Positions 34,297-42,919 are shown, counted from the first letter of the stretch. The stretch: 64,000 nucleotides of DNA from Burkholderia cepacia (GCF_029962485.1 NZ_CP073639.1:620001-684000); one strand, 5' to 3'. Made by a program: numbers and translations. The notes: a model not told the origin generated them from the letters alone.

Positions 34297-36096
34297 CTAG
34301 TAAAACCAGTTCAAGGTGCCGAGCACCAGTGTCGCCTTGTTGCCCAGTGCGGCCGGCTGTGCCAGCGCGCGACCGACCAACACCTCGCCCGACAGCGATT
34401 GCTTGCGCCACTGCCATTGCGCACGCAGGCCCGCCCCGATGCCGGCGAGCGTCGGAAAGCCCGACGCACCGATCAGGCTCGTCTTGCCGGCATCAAGGAA
34501 TACGTACGGCTCGATACGGCCTTCCTTCCACATCGGAACGTTCACCCACGCGAGCTCGTTACGCGCATAGAGGCCACGGTCCCCCGCAATCTCACCTGAT
34601 CGAAAGCCGCGGATGGTATCCATGCCGCCGAGGTAGAGCTGCTCCGAGCCATACAGCGCCGTATTCGTGTACTGGCCACCCAATGCGCCTCGGTACACCA
34701 GCACCGCACCGTTCAACTTCGGCAGCGGCAACGTAACCGTTGCCGTCGCATCGAGCTTGGTGAACTGACTGTGCGCTGCGTCGCGCGCAATGCCGTGCTC
34801 ATCGTGGTTTGCACCGAACCACGGTAGCCCCTGGGAAACCCCGCCGTTGACGGTGAAATTCCCCTGCGCGTCGTTCATCACGAACTTGTGCAGCCAGTTC
34901 CCGCCGATTCGGAGCACGGCGACGCGCTGCGGATCGAGGTCTGCCCCGTTGATGGTCCGGTCGGTGCGCCGCCACGACAGCGTCGTGTCGATGCTGGTGA
35001 TGTCGCTTGCCGTTCTGCCGACCAGATAGTTCCAGCCAAAAATATGCGACAGCGTGCGGCCATACAGCAGCGCCGTCGAGCCAATCAGTTGCTGGTATTC
35101 CGAATCCGCGATCGTGTAGCTGAAGGTGTTTCGACCGAACGGCACGGCAAACGATCCTACCAATGCATTGCTGTCCTGACTGTCGAGGAAGTTGAGACTC
35201 AGCGACTCCTGAAGTCCGAGCAGGTTGTCGGCTTCGACACCGGCCCGATAGCGCGTCACCCCTGTGGCGGAACTACCGTAGTTGTCGAGACCGAGATTGA
35301 AATACAGCCGATCGCCGGGTTTGTTGTCGATTGCGACAACCGAATCGCCAGCGTTCTGGCCCGGCAGGATCTGCACCGCAGCCTGATTGCGGCGCAGGCG
35401 GTTGATCTGCGCGACACCTTGGTCGATGTCCGACAGACGAAGAGGATCGCCGGACGACACCGGAAATGCGTTCGAGTAACCAACGTCGGTGAGCCAGCCA
35501 CCGCCTGCCGACGATTCACCGGGCTTGAGGCGATGAATCGGCTTCCCGTTGACCACAAAACCCGAGATGTGGCCGACCTGGATCGTGACCCTGAGCGTGC
35601 CGGACGTCAGGTTCTGTGCACCGAGCAGGGCGCGCGTCGTCACGTAACCCGACGAGACGAAGGTATCTGTCAGGCGCTTCAGCAGCACATTGATGCGGTG
35701 CGTGCCGAGTTCGTGATTCACAAACTCGGCGGTGATCGCGTCGAGTTTCGCGCGCGGTACGCCGCTGGGCGACTCGAACGGTTTGCCATCGGCCGATTGC
35801 AGCAGGATCTCCGCGACCCGAAATGTCGGACCACTTTCGACGATCGCGTCGACCGGCGTACCGGGCGGAACGTCGAGCGTCGTATCGGACGGAGGCGGGA
35901 TCGTCACCGACGGCGGCGGTTGCTCGAGCTGACGCTGGCGTGCCTGTTCGCGTTGCTGTTCGATGATCAGCTGGGCGGGGTCCTGCACCGGTCGGGCCGC
36001 CGGAGGCACCGATTGCGCCTGAACCGGCATGTACCATGCTGCGAGGCTCGCGACCAGCACCGGCAGCTTGTATCGAGGGAAAACGGGTGCTTTCAT
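34297..36096 (-). CDS. TpsB/ShlB/FhaC-family outer-membrane transporter
   Basis: This is the Omp85-superfamily pore of a two-partner secretion system. The 599-residue protein has a signal peptide ending near PVQAQS, an N-terminal plug-like helix rich in Gln/Arg (IIEQQREQARQRQLEQP), POTRA domains (FRVAEILLQSADGKPF and GTLRVTIQVGHISGFVVNG) and a 16-strand barrel with the conserved loop-6 motif DTIRGFRSGE (about residue 495) and terminal LNWFY. It follows the short TpsA at 36238-38334 by 141 bp. It is the only TpsB in the window, so it may also export the large CDI exoprotein (inference). Confidence 0.94.
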   Translation of the reverse strand: MKAPVFPRYKLPVLVASLAAWYMPVQAQSVPPAARPVQDPAQLIIEQQREQARQRQLEQPPPSVTIPPPSDTTLDVPPGTPVDAIVESGPTFRVAEILLQSADGKPFESPSGVPRAKLDAITAEFVNHELGTHRINVLLKRLTDTFVSSGYVTTRALLGAQNLTSGTLRVTIQVGHISGFVVNGKPIHRLKPGESSAGGGWLTDVGYSNAFPVSSGDPLRLSDIDQGVAQINRLRRNQAAVQILPGQNAGDSVVAIDNKPGDRLYFNLGLDNYGSSATGVTRYRAGVEADNLLGLQESLSLNFLDSQDSNALVGSFAVPFGRNTFSYTIADSEYQQLIGSTALLYGRTLSHIFGWNYLVGRTASDITSIDTTLSWRRTDRTINGADLDPQRVAVLRIGGNWLHKFVMNDAQGNFTVNGGVSQGLPWFGANHDEHGIARDAAHSQFTKLDATATVTLPLPKLNGAVLVYRGALGGQYTNTALYGSEQLYLGGMDTIRGFRSGEIAGDRGLYARNELAWVNVPMWKEGRIEPYVFLDAGKTSLIGASGFPTLAGIGAGLRAQWQWRKQSLSGEVLVGRALAQPAALGNKATLVLGTLNWFY

Positions 36097-36237
36097 CGTT
36101 GTTATGCGTGCGGAAACCCGTGAGAGGTGGTGGCGGTGTCGGCCGCGCTGTACATCGACGCGGCGAAGGCGACCGGGATATCCAAAAAACCGGCGACGAC
36201 GATTCCGGGGCGATTATTCGTTCGATAGTTCATCCGC

Positions 36238-38334
36238 TTAACGCCACCACCACGTCGTCAGGCCCAAATGCTGATCGATCGAGACCGGCGTTCGCGACGG
36301 TGCACGCACGGTAGTGATGCCGCCAGCAGCCGTCACTCCCTTTCCGCCACTGAACAACCCACCGTCGATCACGCCGTCGCCGGTCAGGAACACCTGTCCG
36401 TTCGCGGCGAACCCGCCGCCGACGTCCATCGCAATCAGTTGCGCCCACGTACTACCGAAAAACGCCTTGAAGCCGCGATCCTGGTTGATCGCCGAGTATC
36501 CGGTCACGCCCTGCGCGTAGGTGATCGGCGCGTCGACCTTGATGTCACCCGTAGCAAAGACATTGCCGCCGACGTTGCGCGCGATGGTGCCGCTCTTGAT
36601 CGAGATGTTGCCGCCCGTGCTGGATTGCGAATCGCCGCTCGCCTGAATCGTGCCGCCGTAGGGCGTGACGTTGCTCGACGCGTTGGCGCGACAGAAGATC
36701 CAGCAGCTGCGCGAATAGTTCGCCTTCCCCGAGAACACTGCCGCGTTCGTGAACGCGTTCTGCGCCGTAATGGTGACATCGCCGCCAGTCGCTTGAATGA
36801 CGCCACCCGAATTCGTCACGTTCCGCCCGGTGATCGTCAACGGTCCACTGGTCGTCGCGAGGTAGGCAATTTGATCGGGCCGAGTGACGGTGCCGTAGTC
36901 GACGTTCACGCCAGTCGTCGAATGCGTGAAGAAAAGGAAGCTGCCGCCGCGATCCGTGTATGCAGTTGGTTGGCCGCCATTCGTGCCACCCGAATGGTCG
37001 ATGACGTTCAGCACGTCGCCGGCCGCCATCAGGCTCATGCCACCGTTCGATGCGATGCGCGCGTTATCGTTGATGATGTTGCCGCCCGCCGTCAGCGATG
37101 TTTTACCGTTGGCCGAGAAAATGATGCCCTGATTGACGGCGCTCGATCCGTTGAGAATATTGCCGGCCGCGTTCAGCGCCAGGTCGCCCCCGGAAGGTGT
37201 GCCGTTTGCCGTCGTACCCGCCTGAATCACGGAGCCGATGTTCGTAATGGTGCCGCTGCTGGTCAGGTTGACGGCGTTGTGTGCACTCAGCGTCGACGGG
37301 CCGGCTGCGTCGTCAGAGAGCGAAATCGAACCAGCGTGTACCGTCGCGTTGTTCCCGGCGTTCAGTTGGGCACCCTGTAGCGTTACCGCGCCTGTCGTCG
37401 AGATCGACGCGTCATGTGCGCCGAAGAACTGGTTGTCGGCGATCGTGACGTCGCCGGTTGACGTGACCACGGCATCGCCCGCGTTCGCGTAGAGCTTGCC
37501 GAGGCTGCGCACGCCAGCGCCCTGATCGGTGATGACCAGTTCCACGCGTCCGGCCGTCAGTCCGCCGGCGGCCGTGATGTCGACCGCGAGCGCGTTGCTT
37601 GCCACGCCTGGGGAAGTGGTACCGATCAGCCAGTCGTGGCCGTTATCGGTTGGCGACATGCCCCCGTTCCAGCTCGTGGTGCTGCTGCCGACCGCCCCAC
37701 GGACAAAGCTCGGCACACCGGTTTTGTTGTCGTAGGTATTCGTTACCGGCCCGTTCACGGCCAGTTGCTTCGCGACAAGATCCAGGCCGATGAGGTCGCC
37801 TGTCAGGCCGCCTGCGCCGATCGTGATCGTGCCGCGATCCGTGTTGAGCACGACGTTGCGCTGCACCGTGCCCGGCGCGAGCGTTACGTCGGCGAAGCTT
37901 ACCTGGCCCGTCGACAGCACGACGTGGCCGGTATTCGTGAAGCTTCCGCCGTCAACCGTCACGCCGTTCGGATTGGCCAGAATGACGTTCGCGCGCGGGC
38001 CGAGGACGTTGATGTTGCCCTGGATCAGGGACGGGTTCGTGCTCGTGACTTGATTGACGATCGTGCGCGCGTTGATGCCGACGTTGTTGAGGTCCGCGCC
38101 TGCTTTCGAGACGTTGAACGACGAATAGGTGTTGTTCGAAACACCGCCGACGGCCGGTGCGATGTTGACGGTCTGTCGCCCCGCCGCACCTGTCGAAATA
38201 GACGTTGCGGTGCCACCATCAGCAACGATGCCTGTCGCGAAAGCCGAGCAGGACACGCCAAGCCACGTCAGCACTAAGCTAAATTGGAGTGGTTTTCGAT
38301 AGATCATCCGTCTCGACCCCGGAAAGTTTTTCAT
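36238..38334 (-). CDS. Short TpsA exoprotein with haemagglutinin-type TPS domain
   Basis: This is a 698-residue secreted beta-helix protein. The N-terminus has a signal peptide (about residues 10-33) and a full TPS domain: GGVSNNTYSSFNVSKAGADL, GINARTIVNQVTSTNPSLIQG and the NPNG motif in NVILANPNGVTVDGG. The rest is filamentous-haemagglutinin-like repeats without a toxin tail; it ends HLGLTTWWWR, which looks like a natural end rather than a truncation. The first ATG (38334) was used; one nine codons later is possible. It is placed directly before TpsB as its dedicated substrate. The TPS-encoding DNA is duplicated in the pseudogene at 44664-45462. Confidence 0.88.
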   Translation of the reverse strand: MKNFPGSRRMIYRKPLQFSLVLTWLGVSCSAFATGIVADGGTATSISTGAAGRQTVNIAPAVGGVSNNTYSSFNVSKAGADLNNVGINARTIVNQVTSTNPSLIQGNINVLGPRANVILANPNGVTVDGGSFTNTGHVVLSTGQVSFADVTLAPGTVQRNVVLNTDRGTITIGAGGLTGDLIGLDLVAKQLAVNGPVTNTYDNKTGVPSFVRGAVGSSTTSWNGGMSPTDNGHDWLIGTTSPGVASNALAVDITAAGGLTAGRVELVITDQGAGVRSLGKLYANAGDAVVTSTGDVTIADNQFFGAHDASISTTGAVTLQGAQLNAGNNATVHAGSISLSDDAAGPSTLSAHNAVNLTSSGTITNIGSVIQAGTTANGTPSGGDLALNAAGNILNGSSAVNQGIIFSANGKTSLTAGGNIINDNARIASNGGMSLMAAGDVLNVIDHSGGTNGGQPTAYTDRGGSFLFFTHSTTGVNVDYGTVTRPDQIAYLATTSGPLTITGRNVTNSGGVIQATGGDVTITAQNAFTNAAVFSGKANYSRSCWIFCRANASSNVTPYGGTIQASGDSQSSTGGNISIKSGTIARNVGGNVFATGDIKVDAPITYAQGVTGYSAINQDRGFKAFFGSTWAQLIAMDVGGGFAANGQVFLTGDGVIDGGLFSGGKGVTAAGGITTVRAPSRTPVSIDQHLGLTTWWWR

Positions 38335-38409
38335 TTTTTACTTCTAAATCCGCGCAGGTTTCTTGCTGCAAGAAAGTACACAGGAAGCTGTCATCGACGC
38401 CACGAAGAG

Positions 38410-38768
38410 GGTGCCCGATCTCCGACTCAACCCATTCCCATTTTCCTGCCTGCCTCTATCAGCGCGGTAGGATGTGCCAGCTTCTGCTTATTCAGTACGA
38501 ATGCCAGCAGTTCATACGCAACCCCGTATTCGCCGTGATCGATATATTCACGGACATCACTCCGATCTTGCTCGGACAGATCAGTTTCAACCGCTGCAAG
38601 CGATTTCTGAAGTAGCCGCTCCAACTCATCAAGATGAGACTTATTTACTGTCATCTAGGGTTCCTCGGAACGTTTGTTGGGAACGCCAGTCGCTTTCTTT
38701 CATCGCATTCATTTTTTCGCAGGGATACCTGTCACAAATCGCGCCGTTCCGGAATTGACTTTCATGAA
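38410..38768. repeat. Direct repeat, copy 1 (toxin tail end + MafI-like immunity gene)
   Basis: About 350 bp are near-identical to 43967-44335 in the same orientation. The unit covers the whole 75-codon MafI-like gene and the 3' end of a DUF6883-like toxin tail. Differences are mainly single-base changes. The copies flank about 5.2 kb of orphan modules. Confidence 0.85.
38427..38654 (-). CDS. MafI-like immunity protein, copy 1
   Basis: This is a small acidic cytoplasmic protein of 75 residues. It reads HLDELERLLQKSLAAVETDL, then the segment VREYIDHGEYGVAYELLAFVL, characteristic of MafI-family immunity proteins that protect against polymorphic toxins, and ends ALIEAGRKMGMG. It has no linked intact toxin; the bases just upstream read as the end of a toxin frame (TGVPNKRSEEP) and a DUF6883-like tail. 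It is nearly identical to 43984-44211 and is therefore an orphan immunity gene from a past toxin module. Confidence 0.75.
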   Translation of the reverse strand: MTVNKSHLDELERLLQKSLAAVETDLSEQDRSDVREYIDHGEYGVAYELLAFVLNKQKLAHPTALIEAGRKMGMG

Positions 38769-39322
38769 CACAAACGTCGTGTCTATCGTCCTTCCGTTCG
38801 CGCCCGTGGTCGAGAGGACCTGCTCATAGGTTTGCCCGTATTGAGTAGCCTTCGTCGCTACCGCGGTGGCGTGATCGAAACCAACGCTGCTGTTTGTGAC
38901 GCCCCCTTGTCCAGTTGCACAGCCACCATCATTTCCACCATTGCCGCTCGACAGGATCGCATTGCTCGGTGAATTGTTAGGTGATCCCGGCGAGACCAGG
39001 GGTGGAGGCACCACGCATCCCGCACCGGGCACACAGGCCACCCTCGGCGGCGTCACGGGAGCCGCACCGGTGTTCGATGGATTGCCGTTGCTCCCACCCG
39101 ACAGCTGATTATTCGAATCGGATGAACTGATTGCCCCAACTCTCGAAGGAGCCAATTGGATCGCCGTAGGTGGCCAGTCGACACGGATGTCGCTGTGCCG
39201 CCGCCGGGAACGATACCAGCCGCCAAGACAGAACAGGGCATACTGGCCCATACCAACAACATGCCACGATTTAAAAAATTGCTTAGCAACGCGCCCCCCG
39301 GCCAGCATATCCGCCTCACCAA
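38709..39322 (-). pseudogene. Collapsed TpsA: signal peptide, pretoxin linker and DUF6883-like toxin tail
   Basis: The first part (39322-39170) encodes a TpsA signal peptide, LVWASMPCSVLAAGIVPGGGTATS, which then loses frame. A second frame continues with a Gly/Asn/Ser/Pro linker (VTPPRVACVPGAGCVVPPPL) that closely matches the pretoxin linker of the large CDI protein (VTPPTAACSPGIGCVVTPPL). It ends in a toxin tail GQTYEQVLSTTGANGRTIDT and RFVTGIPAKK, resembling DUF6883. The entire beta-helix middle is missing. It reads as an internally deleted, frameshifted exoprotein gene. Confidence 0.7.
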
Positions 39323-39360
39323 TTAATCACATAAATTCAATTTCAAGTATCAATCGATAA

Positions 39361-39678
39361 TTACAAGATCGAATCAACAGTCCCATATCCAATCAACCGA
39401 TTATGTTCTCGAACCTCAAAGCGATCCCCAACATTCACACTCTCACACATATGTTCCCAACTTGCGAATTTAATCGCCGCCCTTAGAGTCTCCCCAGGAT
39501 AGTGAAGCTTCATGTCAGCATAGGTGTGCTTTCCACTCGCAAGCCACCCTATATTGGGAAATTTATGATGCGGAGAATAGCCAGTCCTGACCCCAAGCAC
39601 CTTCGGATCTTCAACGTCACTGGCTATCTCAAATGCCACCAGAATATTCCCCACCTCACTTCGATTTATTTTCATCAA
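39361..39678 (-). CDS. Putative immunity protein resembling EF-Tu domain III
   Basis: This is a 105-residue soluble protein. Its second half, GYSPHHKF...YPGETLRAAIKF...VGDRFEVREHNRLIGYGTVDSIL, follows the pattern of EF-Tu domain III (GYRPQFYF...PGDN...GLRFAIREGGRTVGAGVV). It lies among orphan immunity genes and overlaps the preceding broken immunity frame by 4 bp (ATGA), so it is most likely an immunity protein with an EF-Tu-III-like beta-barrel. The similarity was judged by eye. A chance ORF is unlikely given the sustained motif. Confidence 0.6.
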   Translation of the reverse strand: MMKINRSEVGNILVAFEIASDVEDPKVLGVRTGYSPHHKFPNIGWLASGKHTYADMKLHYPGETLRAAIKFASWEHMCESVNVGDRFEVREHNRLIGYGTVDSIL

Positions 39679-40092
39679 TCATCTAGCCAGTCTCGAAATG
39701 GGCTTCGAGGTCGATTGAATTTGTAGCATCCATATTTCTCGACCAGATTGGCAATGACACCCGGATCAACATCGATAACCATGAAGCGCCCCGAATCTCT
39801 GTCCGCCTCGATACTTAATTTTTCAATTTTCACCAGCCATGGAGAATGACTCATCAAAATGCAATCTACTTTTACGTGATGGAACAATAATGCCCCCTAA
39901 GCTCGGCACCTTTTCCAAGATCGGATACATGATGTCGCCGTTTTCCACCTGTACTCTCGACGCGTGATCGTAATTCTCCGGATGATGATCTCCGAGGATT
40001 TACAACACATCATTCGTATCGACCAACCAACCGGTCAGTTCGACGTGATCGCCAAGTTTTATATTTAGTGAATCCAATATTAATTCACGCAT
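39675..40092 (-). pseudogene. Broken immunity-like gene (in-frame TAA and frameshift)
   Basis: From an ATG at 40092 the frame reads MRELILDSLNIKLGDHVELT and GWLVDTNDVL, meets a TAA, then resumes ILGDHHPENYDHASRVQVEN and GDIMYPILEKVPSLGG. A frameshift moves it into FHHVKVDCILMSHSPWLVKI, ending in SPFRDWLDD at 39675. Together this would be about 139 residues. Size, position and overlap with the next gene fit a decayed immunity protein. I do not recognise the family. Confidence 0.55.
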
Positions 40093-40097
40093 ATATA

Positions 40098-40346
40098 TTA
40101 ATTATGGCGCCGAGGCCCAACACTAAGGCCATCTTTGCTGACGAAGACCGGCCAGTTTCCGACCAGAGAGTCGTTGATATCTCTGGTCTTAAGGTATTCC
40201 GTGGACTGGTACGGGAAATACCATCCATCCTCGCCCTCGACAATTTTAGAATCCACAATCGCGTAAGGAATACCACCGGGCATAGCCGCCTGCTTCGCCA
40301 GATAGTCGAGAGCCAATGCTCTTGCCGCCGAAATATCCAATGTCAT
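40098..40346 (-). CDS. Imm35/YrhB-type immunity protein, C-terminally short
   Basis: This 82-residue protein begins MTLDISAARALALDYLAKQA and has the Imm35/YrhB core: GWYFPYQSTEYLKTRDINDSLVGNWPVFVSKDG. Imm35 proteins typically pair with papain-fold peptidase toxins, and the gene just upstream encodes such a toxin end and overlaps it by 4 bp. Family members usually continue past the DG motif; here the tail LSVGPRRHN is very short, so the 3' end may be lost. Confidence 0.7.
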   Translation of the reverse strand: MTLDISAARALALDYLAKQAAMPGGIPYAIVDSKIVEGEDGWYFPYQSTEYLKTRDINDSLVGNWPVFVSKDGLSVGPRRHN

Positions 40347-40618
40347 GGCAACACTCCAAATTGAAAATTTGTGAAATTCTTAAAGTTAGCAGCGCCGCTA
40401 CCACCAATCTGACCATCGATGTAATTTACTTTACCATTCTGCACCACCGCATTCCATACATGACCAGTTACTCCGTCCGTTCCATACACAACTGCGCGTG
40501 TTCCCTCGCCCCCCGCCAGCAGCGTTGACTCAATGCTCTGTTGAGTCGTCCAGCCACTAAACGTAGTGCCATACATTTCTTTCGACGAAACGTTTGCAAC
40601 CTCGATACGCGTGACCAA
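40343..40618 (-). CDS. Papain-fold toxin C-terminal fragment
   Basis: The frame encodes VVYGTDGVTGHVWNAVVQNG and KVNYIDGQIGGSGAANF, which match the His- and Asp/Asn-bearing half of papain-fold polymorphic toxins (GHxxNxV...xxDxQxG). The Cys-bearing N-terminal part is absent: further upstream the frame reads NLIDGGSFIGAFRLALVTRI and then meets a TGA. It overlaps the Imm35-like gene by 4 bp, the standard toxin-immunity junction. It is an orphan CdiA-CT remnant and cannot be catalytic without the Cys. Confidence 0.6.
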   Translation of the reverse strand: MVTRIEVANVSSKEMYGTTFSGWTTQQSIESTLLAGGEGTRAVVYGTDGVTGHVWNAVVQNGKVNYIDGQIGGSGAANFKNFTNFQFGVLP

Positions 40619-40643
40619 GGCAAGTCGGAACGCACCAATAAAA

Positions 40644-41036
40644 CTACCACCATCGATTAAATTTAGCGAATTGCCCCCTCAATTCCGCCAAGGCATCGCC
40701 ATCGATCTTTGAGTGAAACCCCGCAGTGGAAATAGCTCCCGCCGCGTCCACCTTCTTCATTTCCCACTCAATGACCGACATACCACAGATTGCTTTCAAT
40801 CGTAAATTAAAGTGCCCCATATCAAAAAAATCGACTCGCCCTTTGTCAATATGATTTAGGTCGTTAGTAAACGCATCCCAAACAGAACAGTCAAACCATA
40901 CTCCCCAACCATACTCTAATCGGTGACCAAACTACTGCACATCGACAATGACTTGTATTCGCATCGACGGCACATGCTCGTCCGTCTCTACCACATCAAG
41001 GTACAAACGGAACGGTCTTTCTATCCTAATTTCCAT
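40644..41036 (-). pseudogene. Broken immunity-like gene with in-frame TAG
   Basis: From the ATG at 41036 the frame reads MEIRIERPFRLYLDVVETDE and ends its first part at a TAG (40932-40934, codon 35). It then continues FGHRLEYGWGVWFDCSVWDA to DALAELRGQFAKFNRWW and a stop at 40644. Without the TAG it would be a 130-residue acidic protein, typical in size for CDI immunity. I do not recognise the family. Confidence 0.55.
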
Positions 41037-41046
41037 GTTCCTATTT

Positions 41047-41244
41047 TTACTTTCCCGTAGGTAATGCATGGATGAGGGCAGGATCCGTGAATCCCTGATC
41101 ACCTCCCCATATTTTCCAAGACAATGAGTTACGCATTCCGCCCAACTCGTCGGACTTCGTTATTTCGTACTCGTGCTCCAGAAAGTAGAACATCGCACGA
41201 TACGCTTACTCGATAGTCAGCTCTTGTTTGCTCATCATTTCCAT
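41047..41244 (-). pseudogene. Broken small immunity-like gene with in-frame TAA
   Basis: The frame starts MEMMSKQELTIE, meets a TAA, then continues AYRAMFYFLEHEYEITKSDE and LGGMRNSLSWKIW, ending in ALIHALPTGK. The helix AYRAMFxFLExxYExTxSDxLGG is typical of small immunity proteins found beside CdiA-type toxins. Only 65 codons remain. Confidence 0.5.
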
Positions 41245-41258
41245 CCCGGCCGAGTCGG

Positions 41259-41339
41259 CGCGACCGTCGCGCCAGCCATCGCATTCTGACCTGCAAGGCA
41301 GACAAGACCGCCGCCTGCAACCTTCACAAATGCCGCGAA
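41259..41339 (-). pseudogene. Fragment of a CdiA/BcpA pretoxin region
   Basis: The 27 codons include AGGGLVCLAGQNAMAGATVA, almost the same as GGGIAGLAGQNAMAGATAAQ just before the C-terminal toxin region of the large exoprotein at 46191-55469. It is a displaced scrap of a related cdiA gene within the orphan array. Confidence 0.6.
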
Positions 41340-41745
41340 CTATTCAAATGAAATAGTCAACACATCACCATCGTCGCATTTGAACCGGAACGTCGTTAAT
41401 AACAACTCCGTGAATCTTGAAGTCAACAAAACTGCGAAAGCGGGATCCAATCCATCTAAGTAAAATGAGAAAACACACCCACCTTGTACATTCTGCCACG
41501 CAACAAACACATCTTCGCTAACAGTTCTCCAAAACTGAATGTTGCGAAGAGAGCCAGAGATCGCCGCAAAATGCACTTTTTCTGCAGCAATCTCTACCTG
41601 GTCGCCGTTATCGTTCCATGTAGTTATCGTGGAGTTGCCCGGATTTGTAAACGACAGTCCAAGCCCGCCCAACAAAGAAACGACAAAAGGGAATGCCTGA
41701 TCCAGGCTCTCAGGAATTTTTACACGACACTGGCCTGGCCATCAT
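41340..41745 (-). pseudogene. Frameshifted immunity-like gene
   Basis: An ATG-ATG pair at 41745/41742 overlaps the preceding toxin stop (ATGA). After MMARPVSC the frame is lost and resumes one base off as VKIPESLDQAFPFVVSLLGG, LSFTNPGNSTITTWNDNGDQ and onward to DDGDVLTISFE at 41340. From a TTG at 41675 an intact 111-residue ORF remains. Family not recognised; position makes it the partner of the toxin tail upstream. Confidence 0.55.
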
Positions 41746-42020
41746 TTACTCCCGGGGAAAATTTTGACATTCTCAACGCCAAGTATTTTAGTCGCAAGGT
41801 TAATCGCTGATTGAGGCGTACCTTCAGCGAAGTAAGCCTCGGCAGAGACACCACGTTGATTTGCGATCGTTTGGTAGATACGGAGTTCCTGTCCTAGCTT
41901 CCCAAGATTATTCGCTTTGGCTGGACCACCAACCGCGATGAGGTTGCCGTTCCCACCGACAACATCGATGTCTGTTGACCCGAGCCCAGGTACGGCAAGT
42001 CGACATATTTTTTTGTCAAG
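41742..42020 (-). pseudogene. CdiA-CT-like toxin tail, frameshifted
   Basis: It reads LTKKYVDLPYLGSG, then one base off STDIDVVGGNGNLIAVGGPA, KANNLGKLGQELRIYQTIAN, QRGVSAEAYFAEGTP and ends LGVENVKIFPGSK. The GGNGxLIxVGGPAKA phrase is typical of one class of contact-dependent toxin tails. Its TGA overlaps the next immunity ATG by 4 bp. The frameshift sits at GSG/STD. Confidence 0.55.
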
Positions 42021-42311
42021 TTATGCCTCAACAGAGATAAAAAAATCGACTCCGAGCTCTTTCTGCAATTGCTCAGCAAGCTGAATCCCCTTTGCCTTGA
42101 AAGCCGCCTCCGCTTCCGTGCTTTTGAAACCGGAATTCGCAGGATCCAACATGTTCAAGGTTTCATCGAACACTCGCGCCCATTCTGCAAGCTGTTGCTG
42201 CAACTCCACTGATATCGGTAGCGTCTTCGGGTCGACATCGCCGTACATTCCGGGCGACATGTCCCATAGGGGATGACATTGATAGTCGGCCATTACCTTA
42301 ATTTTTCTCAT
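42021..42311 (-). CDS. Putative CDI immunity protein, 96 aa
   Basis: This is an intact 96-residue soluble protein: MRKIKVMADYQCHPLWDMSP, DPKTLPISVELQQQLAEWAR, LDPANSGFKSTEAEAAFKAKG and LQKELGVDFFISVEA. The layout (MADYQCxPLW, then LPxS, then SGFxSxxxExAFxxxG) recurs in a family of small proteins often found after polymorphic toxins. Its ATG overlaps the TGA of the toxin tail at 42308-42697, the normal coupling of immunity to toxin. The toxin is broken by a stop, so this is an orphan immunity gene. Confidence 0.65.
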   Translation of the reverse strand: MRKIKVMADYQCHPLWDMSPGMYGDVDPKTLPISVELQQQLAEWARVFDETLNMLDPANSGFKSTEAEAAFKAKGIQLAEQLQKELGVDFFISVEA

Positions 42312-42697
42312 TTGACACTCCCCCTTGGATTTGCACCCACAATAAACCCGTTGCTTCCAACTGTAACAGCGATCCGTTGCGGCTGACGATTCACCATCAC
42401 TTGATAGATAGGTCGACCAGTACCCGACCCTTGATAACCACTGACATTACCTTCCGTCACTGCTTGCATTACAACCTCGGGGATTTTTACTGGCGATACC
42501 CCAATTTTCGCGAACTCCGCACCATGCGCTTCGATGATGTGTTGGAGACCGGCGCTTTAACTGCATGTTTCGAGGAAAACAACTTGGCCACTCGGCGTTG
42601 TTCCAATCGCGACAACATTTTTCGGCGTGAATTTCACCCCATTCGCCGCAAGCGTATTGAGGTCTGCCTGACTAACCGCCGTGTTTGTGGCAACAAA
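42308..42697 (-). pseudogene. CdiA-CT-like toxin tail with in-frame TAA
   Basis: It begins immediately after the DUF4926-like gene: VATNTAVSQADLNTLAANGV, KFTPKNVVAIGTTPSGQVVF, LETCS, TAA, then SAGLQHIIEAHGAEFAKIGV, GYQGSGTGRPIYQVMVNRQP, GSNGFIVGANPRGSVK. The conserved GLQHIIEAHGxxF and FIVGANPRG pieces mark a complete CdiA-CT of a class seen in Burkholderia exoproteins. Only the single TAA interrupts it. The TGA overlaps the immunity ATG (ATGA). Confidence 0.65.
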
Positions 42698-42919
42698 TCA
42701 CTGAATGTCAAAAGCCTCCACCATCGCAAGCGCATATCTACCGCTGTCTTCTAAAAAGGCCTCCACTTCATAGGCTACGGGTGCGCTGGGATCACCGAAT
42801 ACGAGCACCACCGAGACAACTGTTCCAATCGGTAACACGACGACGTCGTGTTCGCCGATCACCGTGGCCTCGACTGATTTCGACAACGAAAACACATCGT
42901 TCTCTTTCATCACTTTCAC
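42698..42919 (-). CDS. DUF4926-like immunity protein
   Basis: This 73-residue beta-rich protein starts MKVMKENDVFSLSKSVEATV and continues VVVLPIGTVVSVVLVFGDPS, AYEVEAFLEDSGRYALAMVEA. This is the layout of DUF4926 (GxxGTVVxVxxxxxAYEVEFxxxxGxTxAL), a family commonly next to DUF6883-type toxins. It overlaps by 4 bp the DUF6883-like tail at 42916-43146, so toxin and immunity partners match. Intact but orphaned. Confidence 0.65.
   Translation of the reverse strand: MKVMKENDVFSLSKSVEATVIGEHDVVVLPIGTVVSVVLVFGDPSAPVAYEVEAFLEDSGRYALAMVEAFDIQ

Noticed and set aside
40098..40346. Imm35-like gene as part of a functional toxin-immunity pair
   Set aside because: The toxin fragment before it lacks the catalytic Cys half and a delivery domain, so the pair is not functional as it stands.
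39675..42694. Stop codon readthrough or recoding in the orphan modules
   Set aside because: The stops are of different types (TAA, TAG) without shared context, and frameshifts occur too. Simple decay is the more economical reading.
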